From a virus, in the IMG/VR virus record IMGVR_UViG_3300046454_000336, positions 1 through 35,549 of that record: a stretch of 35,549 nucleotides of DNA, one strand, 5' to 3'. The position numbers and the translations under genes are program-made. Of this stretch, positions 29,080 through 35,549 are shown piece by piece; the stretch's first letter is position 1; every line of letters begins with the position of its first letter. The notes under the pieces were generated by a model. It was not told where the DNA came from. It did not search any database and saw only the letters and a list, made by a program, of their open reading frames with translations.

Positions 29080-30129
29080 ATGGCAACCCAAACATTCTCC
29101 CCTTATGGCTTCGGTGGCCCTCCGCTTCAGACGCAGTTGAATCTCTCCGGTGTCGCGCCCATGCCCATCAATCCCGGCATGACGGGACAGCAAGCGATTC
29201 TTTCTCGATTGCAACCCTCGCTCGACCGGCAGCGGACTTCCTTGCAGACGCAGCTTTCCAATCAGGGGTTGGTTCCCGGCGGGGAAGCCTATACGAATGC
29301 GATGACCGATTTCGGAAATCAGGAAAATGATGCCCGCCAGCAGGCGATTCTCCAAGGCTTGACCCTCGATCAGAATGCGAATACCCAAGGGTTCAATCAG
29401 GCCGTGCAGTCGGGAGATTTCAGCAATCAGGCGATGGGCCAACAGTTCAATCAAGGCTTGGCCGGAGCGCAGTTCGCCAATCAGCAGCAGCAATACAATC
29501 AGGGCATCAATGCGGCGCAGCACAATTCGACCATGCAGGGCTTGTTCGGGTTGGGTTCGACAGTCGGCGCACCGCTTCTGACTAAAGCCTTCGGACTTGG
29601 CGGCGGTTTATCGAAGACGGCGGGGACAATTGGCGGTGCGGCAGGAACGGCGGCATCTGCATTATCTCCTGCCTATACAGCGGCACTGACAGCTGCGGGA
29701 TTTACCGCAGATACGGCTCCAGCGTCAGCAGCCGCGTTGGCAGCGGCAGGTGCTCCAAGCGTCGGAATGGGTGGCGGATTGGTTTCCAGCCTTGGCGCAT
29801 TGGCATCCAATCCAATTACTTGGGCAGTCGGGGGTGCAGTCGGAATTGGACTTCTCGCGAAGCATTTCTTCGGCAATGGCGGGGACCGGCAAGCGGCGAA
29901 TCAACTCACGGGTGCGGGCGGCGTGCATGACTTCTTCGATCAAGCCTCGCAGCAGATCAATCAGATGCCGGATGGTCCGGAGAAGCAAGCCGCAATTGAC
30001 CAGCGAGATCGCACCGCCGAACAGCAGCTTGTCAATTTCAGCAAGATCGACAAGAACCATTACTATCAGGCCAAGCAAACGCTGGAGCAGCTTTCGCAGT
30101 TCTCGACTGTGAAGCCGTTGCTGGGCTAA
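29080..30129 (+). CDS. Internal virion / ejection-type protein 1
   Basis: 349 residues starting right after the previous TAA. The N-terminal 150 residues are Gln/Asn-rich helices with L-S-N-Q-G-L-V-P-G-G-E-A-Y (about 62-74), a motif of podoviral internal proteins. The middle (150-265) is Ala/Gly-rich and hydrophobic (AALTAAGFTADTAPASAAAL, then NPITWAVGGAVGIGLLAKHF), suited to membrane interaction during DNA ejection. The C-terminus is helical. The role is inferred from composition and order. TAATG joins it to the next gene. Confidence 0.65.
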   Translation: MATQTFSPYGFGGPPLQTQLNLSGVAPMPINPGMTGQQAILSRLQPSLDRQRTSLQTQLSNQGLVPGGEAYTNAMTDFGNQENDARQQAILQGLTLDQNANTQGFNQAVQSGDFSNQAMGQQFNQGLAGAQFANQQQQYNQGINAAQHNSTMQGLFGLGSTVGAPLLTKAFGLGGGLSKTAGTIGGAAGTAASALSPAYTAALTAAGFTADTAPASAAALAAAGAPSVGMGGGLVSSLGALASNPITWAVGGAVGIGLLAKHFFGNGGDRQAANQLTGAGGVHDFFDQASQQINQMPDGPEKQAAIDQRDRTAEQQLVNFSKIDKNHYYQAKQTLEQLSQFSTVKPLLG

Positions 30130-31475
30130 TGGCAACCGCCTATATCAATCCCGATCAGCAGAGTATCGATCGCCGCCGCGCCATTGCGATGGCCTTGCAG
30201 CAAGCCTCGATGCAGCCGCTCGAGTCGCCCGGAGTTCGGGGTGCGCGGATCTCGCCATTGGAAGGCATCAACAAGATCGCGCAAGCCTTGATGGCGGATT
30301 ATCAGAACAAGCAACTCGATCAACAGCAAGCCGCACTGTCGGGTCAGCAACAGCAGAGCCGGGTGGCGCAGGCGCTCGCACTCTCGAATGCCGTCACGCC
30401 GCAGCCGCAAGGATTACCCGCGCCGATGGCACAGCCGCAGGAAGCGGCAATTCCTGGAGAGAACGCCGTGCCGCCCATCAGCGCACCTCCCGTCATGACC
30501 CAGCTTCCGGTGGGTCCGGGACAAGTGCAGCAGCGCAATGCCTCGATGAGTGCATTGGCGCAGGCACTCTCCTCGCAAAATCCAGACATCGTGAAATCCG
30601 GTCAGGATGTGCTTCAGTCGCAACTGATTGGCAATCGCGAACAGCAGACGCGAACAGCGGAAATGGCGCAGGCCGCAGCAGCCCAGCAGCATGCTGATGA
30701 GCAGGCGCGATTATCGCGGATTGCGGAGAATGCGAAAAGCCAGAATATGATTCTTAATGAGAATCAGCGGGCAGAAGAAAAGATTGCCAGCGAAGAAAAG
30801 ATCGCGGGGATGAAACCGGGTGCCGTGCAAACCGAATACGACAAGAAGGTGGAGGATTTCAATAAGCAGGCCGATCTGGTCCTGAAGTTTGGCCCCGGAC
30901 CTACCGGTTATGAGAAATGGCTGAAATCCATTCCCCAGACATCGGGTTCTGGCGATCAAACGACCGTCACAGTCATTGACGATCCCAATCATCCCGGCCA
31001 GCAAATGCCCGTAGTCGTCAATAAAGGGAATGCGACAGGACAAGTCGTGACATTAAGCGGAGGAGTGCAGGCGACCAAAACGCCGGGCGCTCAAATTGCC
31101 GCAGATGTGAAGGAGGCTGAAGACTATAAGACTTCCGCAAATTCACTGAGCGCAATGAAGACACTGGCATCCCAAAAAACCTATGAAGCCGATCAGGCAA
31201 TGGGCGATCAGTTTTTCAATGTGGTGAAACCGGGAACTGGCGCACGCATGAATGGCACGCAGATTGATCGCTTTATGACGGCCGGACCGCTGAAGGAAAA
31301 GATGAAGGTCTGGGCGCAGAAGCTCGATCAAGGCCAGCCTCTCACCGATGCAGCGCGTAAGGAAATGCTGGATGCTGCGGCGGCGGTTGTGATTAGCAAG
31401 AAGCCCAAGGCGACTGCACCAACGCCAGCGGGAAATGTGATTCATTATGATGCGCAAGGAAATCGGCTTCCATGA
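30129..31475 (+). CDS. Internal virion / ejection-type protein 2
   Basis: 448 residues. A long Gln/Ala-rich region (residues 15-230) with coiled-coil stretches (MAQAAAAQQHADEQARLSRI), a Pro-rich part around 95-125, then a more regular domain with V-I-D-D-P-N-H-P-G-Q and a helical C-terminal half. The composition is typical of podoviral internal proteins ejected with DNA. No lytic transglycosylase motif is visible. It overlaps the next gene by four bases. Confidence 0.6.
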   Translation: MATAYINPDQQSIDRRRAIAMALQQASMQPLESPGVRGARISPLEGINKIAQALMADYQNKQLDQQQAALSGQQQQSRVAQALALSNAVTPQPQGLPAPMAQPQEAAIPGENAVPPISAPPVMTQLPVGPGQVQQRNASMSALAQALSSQNPDIVKSGQDVLQSQLIGNREQQTRTAEMAQAAAAQQHADEQARLSRIAENAKSQNMILNENQRAEEKIASEEKIAGMKPGAVQTEYDKKVEDFNKQADLVLKFGPGPTGYEKWLKSIPQTSGSGDQTTVTVIDDPNHPGQQMPVVVNKGNATGQVVTLSGGVQATKTPGAQIAADVKEAEDYKTSANSLSAMKTLASQKTYEADQAMGDQFFNVVKPGTGARMNGTQIDRFMTAGPLKEKMKVWAQKLDQGQPLTDAARKEMLDAAAAVVISKKPKATAPTPAGNVIHYDAQGNRLP

Positions 31476-32569
31476 GTAAGCAGGCGCAGCTTCCTGATGG
31501 AACCATTCTTGATTTTCCGGACAATACTCCGGATGCCATTATGGATATGCGAGTCAAGGAACATCTGACTGCGCTTCAAACTCCCGACAAAGGTGCTGTT
31601 TCCACCGATCAAGCCAAGGCCGCATTCGCGGCGAAACCCTACGGCCCCGATGATCGCAGTCCCTCGCAAGTGCTTCAGGATTCCATCGGAAATAATCTTG
31701 AAGGTGTCGGGCAGTTCGTCATGGGAATTCCCGGCATGATTAAGCAGGGCGGCAGCATGATCGGAGATGCCTTCAGTCCCGAAGGAATGCAGCGGAATGT
31801 GAATCGCGGCACTCAGACATTGGATGCAATGGGTCATGCTGTTCTGCCAATGGTCGATAATGCTGCGAATCTAGCGATGAATGTCCTCAACTTTCGCTCA
31901 AAGGTTCCTCAGGTCACGCAGGAACAAAATCGAGCCTCAGGTAATTTTTCGGGACAGTTTGCGGCTCCTCTGATTATGGGTGCGGGGCTTTCGGCAGCTC
32001 CCGGAGCGGCTGGATCGCTGGCGGATGCGATTCGCAATCGCCCGACGATGGGAAATGTGAATGCTATGAAAGCCAATGCGGGAGCGAATTTTACGAAAGC
32101 TCTGACTGCTGCCAGGAATATTCCAATTGATCTGACCGAACCCGGTAATGCGGCAATGCAAGCGCAGCAATTGGGATCAACCGGCGCTCAATTGCCAAAA
32201 GTGATTTCAGACTATGCCAAATATCCAGTCGATCCCGTGAAGCCGATGACCTATGAAATCGGTCGGGATTTTGCCAAGAATGCCGGAGATGTAGCCTATG
32301 GTGAAAGGGCCTTGCTCAATGAGCAAATGAAAATGCACGTTGAAGATTTTCGCAGAGCCATGAATGATTCGAATCGCGTTGCTGCTGAGAAAGCGGGAGT
32401 CGTCAATGAATATGATGCTGCCATGAAGGAATATGCGAAGGCCAGCAATCTCGAAGAACGCAATGCGATCATCAAGAAATGGGCCGGGCGCATCGCGGTT
32501 AGCGCCGCTCTTGGCGGAACAAGTGGAATGGCAGCAAAAGCCGCATGGGAACTATTCCATGCGAAATAG
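31472..32569 (+). CDS. Internal virion / ejection-type protein 3
   Basis: 365 residues from the ATG at 31472 (ATGA overlap). It opens Q-L-P-D-G-T-I-L-D-F-P-D-N-T-P-D, a motif often found at the start of phage ejection or injection-related proteins. There are hydrophobic Ala/Gly-rich segments (FAAPLIMGAGLSAAPGAAGS, and AVSAALGGTSGMAAKAA near the end) and a charged helical region before the C-terminus. It closes the block of three similar genes. Function by composition and position only. Confidence 0.6.
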   Translation: MSKQAQLPDGTILDFPDNTPDAIMDMRVKEHLTALQTPDKGAVSTDQAKAAFAAKPYGPDDRSPSQVLQDSIGNNLEGVGQFVMGIPGMIKQGGSMIGDAFSPEGMQRNVNRGTQTLDAMGHAVLPMVDNAANLAMNVLNFRSKVPQVTQEQNRASGNFSGQFAAPLIMGAGLSAAPGAAGSLADAIRNRPTMGNVNAMKANAGANFTKALTAARNIPIDLTEPGNAAMQAQQLGSTGAQLPKVISDYAKYPVDPVKPMTYEIGRDFAKNAGDVAYGERALLNEQMKMHVEDFRRAMNDSNRVAAEKAGVVNEYDAAMKEYAKASNLEERNAIIKKWAGRIAVSAALGGTSGMAAKAAWELFHAK

Positions 32570-32572
32570 TTT

Positions 32573-32659
32573 TTATTTGGGCAATCGCGATTCAATCTTG
32601 TCCAGTTCGTGCAAGATCAAAACTGCGGCGGCAACGACGATGCCAATGAGTATGAACAT
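32573..32659 (-). CDS. Possible 28-residue membrane peptide on the opposite strand
   Basis: 28 codons, MFILIGIVVAAAVLILHELD and then KIESRLPK. One clean transmembrane span with a charged cytoplasmic-type tail, in the 143-base gap between the ejection and fibre genes. The ATG (plus 32657-32659) is preceded on the minus strand by GGGGG only, a weak site. It is surrounded by rightward genes, so expression would need its own promoter. The composition looks protein-like; a chance ORF cannot be excluded. Confidence 0.3.
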   Translation of the reverse strand: MFILIGIVVAAAVLILHELDKIESRLPK

Positions 32660-32712
32660 GCCCCCAGACTGTCATGCCGAAGGACGATTGTCAAATTCGG
32701 GAGGAATCCATT

Positions 32713-33489
32713 ATGGGTTATAACGGATCAGGAACATGGGTTTATGCCACATCCGGGATACCGGTAGTGACTTCCACGACAATATCCTCCACGGTGCAGA
32801 ACAATGTCCTGACCGAACAGGGAACGGGATTCTCGACTGCCATCTGCAAGGATGGGCAAACGGCCACGACCGCCCGCATTCCCTTCATCTTCGGCATCAA
32901 TTCAAGCCTTACCACCGATTCCACTTCGACGGGTACGGGTTCGATTATTACCGCTGGTGGCATTGGTATCACGAAGGCGCTCTGGGTGGGTACGACCGCG
33001 ATGGTAGCCGGAAGCGTGATTTATCTGGGCGGCACGACATCGAGTGAACTCAGCCTCCGGCGCAGCGGTACTTCATTATTGGTGCGCACCGGAGATGACA
33101 GTGCCTATGTGCAGGTCAATGCGGCGCAATATATTACCTTCAGTTCCCTGATTTATATGGGTGGGACGACTTCCAGCGAAGTCAGCTTGAGACGTTCGGG
33201 AGCGAATATGTTAGCCCGTCTCGGGGATGACTCCAATTATTGCAATTTCCTTGCCGCTCAGATTACGGCGGCATCCGATGTCCTTTATTTCGGCGGCGCT
33301 TTGGTGACGACTGCTCTGATCAAGCGCAGCAGCACGACCCTATTGATTCGCAAAGGCGATGACAGCGCCGATGCGGGAATCACTTGCGGCAATCTGACGA
33401 CGACCGGAACGGTCAATTTGAATGGAACCAGTGGAACCTTTTTAAACAGCGTCATTGTGACCAATGGCGTCGTGACGGGCGGAACTTAA
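32713..33489 (+). CDS. Tail fibre-type protein with three internal repeats
   Basis: 258 residues from the ATG at 32713, with GGGAGG nine bases upstream. The N-terminus (G-S-G-T-W-V, then P-V-V-T-S-T-T-I-S-S-T-V-Q-N-N) is typical of phage tail fibres of short type. Three repeats of about 45 residues follow: YLGGTTSSELSLRRSG, YMGGTTSSEVSLRRSG and a diverged YFGGALVTTALIKRSS, each followed by L-x-R/V-x-G-D-D-S. The end (NLNGTSGTFLNSVIV) is beta-rich. No receptor-binding tip is recognised. Confidence 0.7.
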   Translation: MGYNGSGTWVYATSGIPVVTSTTISSTVQNNVLTEQGTGFSTAICKDGQTATTARIPFIFGINSSLTTDSTSTGTGSIITAGGIGITKALWVGTTAMVAGSVIYLGGTTSSELSLRRSGTSLLVRTGDDSAYVQVNAAQYITFSSLIYMGGTTSSEVSLRRSGANMLARLGDDSNYCNFLAAQITAASDVLYFGGALVTTALIKRSSTTLLIRKGDDSADAGITCGNLTTTGTVNLNGTSGTFLNSVIVTNGVVTGGT

Positions 33490-33499
33490 GGAGAATGGA

Positions 33500-33733
33500 A
33501 TGAGTAAAGATCCGATGGATGTCGATCCCAAACGGATCAATATCCTCAAAACATTACAGGCCAATTTGCAGATTGCCACCGACCGCGCCGTCTCCGCAGA
33601 AGCGGATCGCGTGCAGGCCGAACAGAATCTCAAGACGCAAATTGCCGATGTCTGCTCCCTGGGCGGGGTCAGTGCCACCGACTATGGCATCGATCCAGTC
33701 ACTTTCAAATACGTCCCGACGCCCAAAGTCTGA
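33500..33733 (+). CDS. Hypothetical helical protein after the fibre gene
   Basis: 77 residues; AAGGAGAATGG precedes the ATG at 33500. Acidic and mostly helical with a possible coiled coil (LQANLQIATDRAVSAEADRV, then Q-A-E-Q-N-L-K-T-Q). The tail is Y-V-P-T-P-K-V. It may be a fibre chaperone or regulator by position; no family recognised. Eight bases separate it from the next gene. Confidence 0.6.
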   Translation: MSKDPMDVDPKRINILKTLQANLQIATDRAVSAEADRVQAEQNLKTQIADVCSLGGVSATDYGIDPVTFKYVPTPKV

Positions 33734-33741
33734 AGCTCTTG

Positions 33742-34044
33742 ATGATGCTGCATGACATGGCGGCGATGCTTCTTGAGGGCAATGCCAACGATTGGCCCGC
33801 ACTCGCCGGCATGATCGTGGCCTTCGGAGGCATTGCGGGCATCGTGGGTGCGGTGATTGCCGGTATGATCGTGGAGCCAATTATCCAGAAGGCCAAGGAC
33901 GAGATTGCGCTGAAGATCGAGAAGGTCATGCAGACAATGGTTTCTAAAGAAGTCTTTGAAGTATTTGCCACCAATGATCGCGCCGAGCATGAAGATATGA
34001 AAGAGCAGCTTCGGGAGCTGGCCAAGAATGGGAACCACCGCTGA
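33742..34044 (+). CDS. Single-span membrane protein of the lysis region
   Basis: 100 residues; tandem ATGs at 33742 and 33745 (a TTG at 33739 is also in frame) with a weak ribosome binding site. One hydrophobic segment rich in Gly and Ala (IVAFGGIAGIVGAVIAGMIV, about 25-44) is followed by a long charged helix, a type I layout with a cytoplasmic or periplasmic coiled coil. It may be a holin or spanin-like protein in the cassette with the endolysin. TGATG joins it to the endolysin gene. Confidence 0.55.
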   Translation: MMLHDMAAMLLEGNANDWPALAGMIVAFGGIAGIVGAVIAGMIVEPIIQKAKDEIALKIEKVMQTMVSKEVFEVFATNDRAEHEDMKEQLRELAKNGNHR

Positions 34045-34460
34045 TGCCATATACCGCTGAACAGTCCTACGAATTATCGCTATTGATGCTCTGCATCTGG
34101 CGCGAAGCCCGTGGTGAATCTCCCGATGCGCAGTTTGGCGTGGCATGGACAATCAAGAACCGTCTCGCGCTCCAAGGGTGGATGGGCAAGACCTATCCAG
34201 CGGTCATCCTGAAGCCTTATCAGTTTTCATCGTTCAATGCGGGCGACCCGAATGCGACAAAGTTTCCGGTCACTCCGACCGATCTCGCGTTCCAGCCATG
34301 CCTCATGGCCGCGAAGGCGGCTTATGACGGGCTTGGCGTCGATCCGACGAGCGGAGCAACCCACTACTTCGATGACAGCATTGCGGCTCCCTCATGGACG
34401 GCTGGCGCGACAAAGACAATCAAGATCGGGCATCTGACTTTCTATAAGGACGTGAAGTAA
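34044..34460 (+). CDS. Endolysin: SleB-like cell wall hydrolase
   Basis: 138 residues. The Hydrolase_2 (SleB-like) pattern is clear: C-I-W-R-E-A-R-G-E-S (17-26) with the catalytic Glu at 21, A-W-T-I-K-N-R (34-40), Q-F-S-S-F (58 onwards), and G-A-T-H-Y-F (104-109). It would act on peptidoglycan as a lytic transglycosylase or glucosaminidase type enzyme. No signal peptide, so it needs a holin, which follows directly (TAATG). Compact length is usual for phage forms. Confidence 0.85.
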   Translation: MPYTAEQSYELSLLMLCIWREARGESPDAQFGVAWTIKNRLALQGWMGKTYPAVILKPYQFSSFNAGDPNATKFPVTPTDLAFQPCLMAAKAAYDGLGVDPTSGATHYFDDSIAAPSWTAGATKTIKIGHLTFYKDVK

Positions 34461-34906
34461 TGGCACTCGACATCGGCAGCATACTCGGCGGCTCCCTCGG
34501 TTCGGCGGTAAAAGATATCGTCGGTGCATTCAAAATCGATCCAACCAAGAAAGCCGAGTTTCAGGCGTCAGTGGATGAGAACGCAGCGATTCTCGCGCAG
34601 AAGCAGTTGGAACTGAATGGGAAGATACAGGATGCCATCACCAACGAGATTCAATCGGCGGCGGAGATCATCAAAGCCGAGGCCGGTTCCCAGAGTTGGC
34701 TTCCCCGCAATGTCCGACCATTGCTGTTGCTGCTCTGGGGTTGCCTGATTACCTTCAATCAAGTCGTTCCCATTATCGCCCGATTCTGGATTCACGATAT
34801 TCAGCCGATTCCCGTCGATCCTTGGGTTTATAAATTGACGGCGATTGGATTCACCGGATATGTGACAGCGCGAACATGGGAAAAGGTCAAGGACGCGGAT
34901 CAATGA
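34460..34906 (+). CDS. Holin of the three-transmembrane type
   Basis: 148 residues. The N-terminal 70 residues are amphipathic helix (FKIDPTKKAEFQASV, Q-L-E-L-N-G-K-I-Q-D). Then A-G-S-Q-S-W-L-P-R-N-V-R-P-L-L-L-L-L-W (76-94), a hallmark of the 3TM holin family, with hydrophobic segments around 86-107 and 120-140. It would permeabilise the inner membrane for the endolysin. The stop overlaps the ATG of a 38-residue membrane protein. Confidence 0.8.
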   Translation: MALDIGSILGGSLGSAVKDIVGAFKIDPTKKAEFQASVDENAAILAQKQLELNGKIQDAITNEIQSAAEIIKAEAGSQSWLPRNVRPLLLLLWGCLITFNQVVPIIARFWIHDIQPIPVDPWVYKLTAIGFTGYVTARTWEKVKDADQ

Positions 34907-35019
34907 ACTGGCGCGATTCCGGTTTACTCGCGATCCTTGCCGCGCTGGTCATCTTCGTGGCCGTGCTGTTCGGAGTCTGGCTGGTTGCCGATGCGATGCG
35001 ACGGCTGCTGAACGGCTGA
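34903..35019 (+). CDS. 38-residue membrane protein after the holin
   Basis: 38 codons from the ATG at 34903 (ATGA overlap with the holin stop): short polar start (MNWRDSG), one transmembrane span (LLAILAALVIFVAVLFGVWL) and a basic end (MRRLLNG). Likely an inner-membrane component of the lysis cassette (holin partner or antiholin). It overlaps the tail of the leftward gene at 34924-35442 on the other strand. Last gene of the rightward late operon; no terminator hairpin is seen after it. Confidence 0.6.
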   Translation: MNWRDSGLLAILAALVIFVAVLFGVWLVADAMRRLLNG

Positions 35020-35442
35020 GTCCATCGTCAAGCGGGTGATGATGCAGTCGGGTTTGTGCTGAAACTGATCCATATTATTGACTGCCATTCCGGCGCACAG
35101 CTGACAACTAAAAAATGAGCCTCGGTCATCGTATTCAATACAGCTTTTGACTACCGCCTCCCTCAACTCCCGATTCTCCGCCTCCAGCCGCTGAACCTGT
35201 TCGTGCATGGCTGCGAACTGAGTTTCGATTTCGACCTCTCGCGGCAGGGCATTGCGGCGATAATGCTCAAGTTGCTTCACCGCCTGATGCCGACTTTCAA
35301 CCAAGGCGCGGATGGCTTCGCGGAGTCTGGAGCGACACCCTTCCACCCTTTCACGCGGATAGTGGTTCGCTGTATCCGTTGCCAGATCCCGCGCCAGTTG
35401 CATGATTTCATCCACCGAATCGGTGTGCTTCGATTCGCTCAT
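34924..35442 (-). CDS. Coiled-coil protein with a C-x2-C...H-x2-D-C motif
   Basis: 172 residues; ATG at 35442 with GGAGA upstream on the minus strand and an ATGA overlap with the preceding gene. Residues about 35-100 are a long coiled coil (MHEQVQRLEAENRELREAVV). The C-terminal part has C-Q-L-C (about 114-117) and H-K-P-D-C, a metal-binding pattern seen in several small phage proteins of unknown function. The last 33 residues are polar and antisense to the 34903 gene. Function unknown. Confidence 0.7.
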   Translation of the reverse strand: MSESKHTDSVDEIMQLARDLATDTANHYPRERVEGCRSRLREAIRALVESRHQAVKQLEHYRRNALPREVEIETQFAAMHEQVQRLEAENRELREAVVKSCIEYDDRGSFFSCQLCAGMAVNNMDQFQHKPDCIITRLTMDSAVQQPSHRIGNQPDSEQHGHEDDQRGKDRE

Positions 35443-35549
35443 TGAGTTCTCCGTTTCCGAGCAGCAGCCCGTTTTTTACTTAGATCATCTCGATATTTGA
35501 AGTGATCTAAGACTAGCTTTTCAATCGCCAGCGCACTCTTCACGAACTC
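35439..35549 (-). CDS. C-terminal end of an unknown leftward gene (partial)
   Basis: Only the last 36 codons are inside the window, ending in TGA at 35439-35441 within an ATGA junction. The visible part is EFVKSALAIEKLVLDHFKYR followed by a Lys/Arg-rich tail. It contains a 9-bp inverted repeat (35479-35487 with 35503-35511). The basic tail might contact nucleic acid; nothing more can be said. Confidence 0.5.
   Translation of the reverse strand, partial: EFVKSALAIEKLVLDHFKYRDDLSKKRAAARKRRTQ

Noticed and set aside
32559-32723. 54-codon rightward frame starting in the end of the third ejection gene
   Set aside because: Overlaps the start of the fibre gene, is Ser/Met-rich without pattern, and reads as the shadow of the opposite-strand membrane peptide.
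35479-35511. CTTAGATCA/TGATCTAAG inverted repeat as a terminator
   Set aside because: It lies inside a coding frame and on the minus strand is followed by A rather than T residues; probably chance or an internal site.
1-35549. CRISPR array, IS element or integrase
   Set aside because: No regularly spaced direct repeats, no transposase or integrase motifs and no flanking target duplications were seen.

Overview
The window is a stretch of a tailed double-stranded DNA bacteriophage genome (Caudoviricetes), most likely a podovirus. It encodes a large terminase, a portal of about 790 residues, a scaffold, a HK97/P22-type major capsid protein, a head-to-tail adaptor, a nozzle-type tail tubular protein, three glutamine/alanine-rich probable ejection proteins, tail fibres and a lysis cassette. 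No tape-measure or sheath gene is visible. The sequence is moderately GC-rich by eye, genes are packed with ATGA, TGATG and TAATG junctions, and no integrase, tRNA or host gene was recognised. The host cannot be named from sequence alone.

Layout. 1-1670 (+): the end of a replication-type gene, a small Cys/His protein, a compact cytosine-C5 DNA methyltransferase and a VRR-NUC nuclease. 1700-4168 (-): eleven very small unrecognised genes, read leftwards from a consensus TTGACA-17-TATTCT promoter at 4190-4218; three of them share a near-identical stop/RBS/start cassette. 4253-5162 (+): a small domain protein and a probable small terminase. 5163-5437: non-coding, with inverted and direct repeats. 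5438-7444 (+): a string of tiny Cys-rich, coiled-coil and membrane proteins, interrupted by a compact structured leader at 6740-6820. 7437-16737 (+): large terminase, a pair of tandem paralogues, portal, then fibre or beta-helix proteins placed unusually between portal and scaffold. 16734-20634 (+): an endonuclease VII-type gene, a terminator, the scaffold, the major capsid gene split by a group I intron, and a probable decoration protein closed by a strong terminator. 20682-25562 (+): an accessory island of two DUF115/Maf-like proteins (one fused to a glycosyltransferase), a SAM methyltransferase, a GT8-like glycosyltransferase and companions. 25559-32569 (+): adaptor, nozzle (with an HNH gene slipped between them) and ejection proteins. 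32713-35019 (+): tail fibre and lysis genes. 34924-35549 (-): genes of a converging operon.

Most notable. (1) A complete group I intron (18434-19140) carrying a GIY-YIG homing endonuclease lies inside the major capsid gene; P1, P10, P4, P6, P7, P8 and P9 pairings can be drawn by hand and define both splice sites, giving a 325-residue capsid protein. (2) With the two free-standing endonuclease genes (16734-17144 and 27077-27532), three mobile nucleases of different families sit within 11 kb of the virion module. (3) The glycan-type island next to the capsid suggests sugar modification of virion or host surface. (4) Four back-to-back hairpins plus a possible pseudoknot at 6740-6820 form an unassigned RNA element directly upstream of a ribosome binding site. 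(5) Three rightward genes have a -10 box 6-7 bases before the ATG and no convincing Shine-Dalgarno sequence, suggesting leaderless transcripts.

All family assignments were made by eye from motifs and order; no database search or folding program was run.
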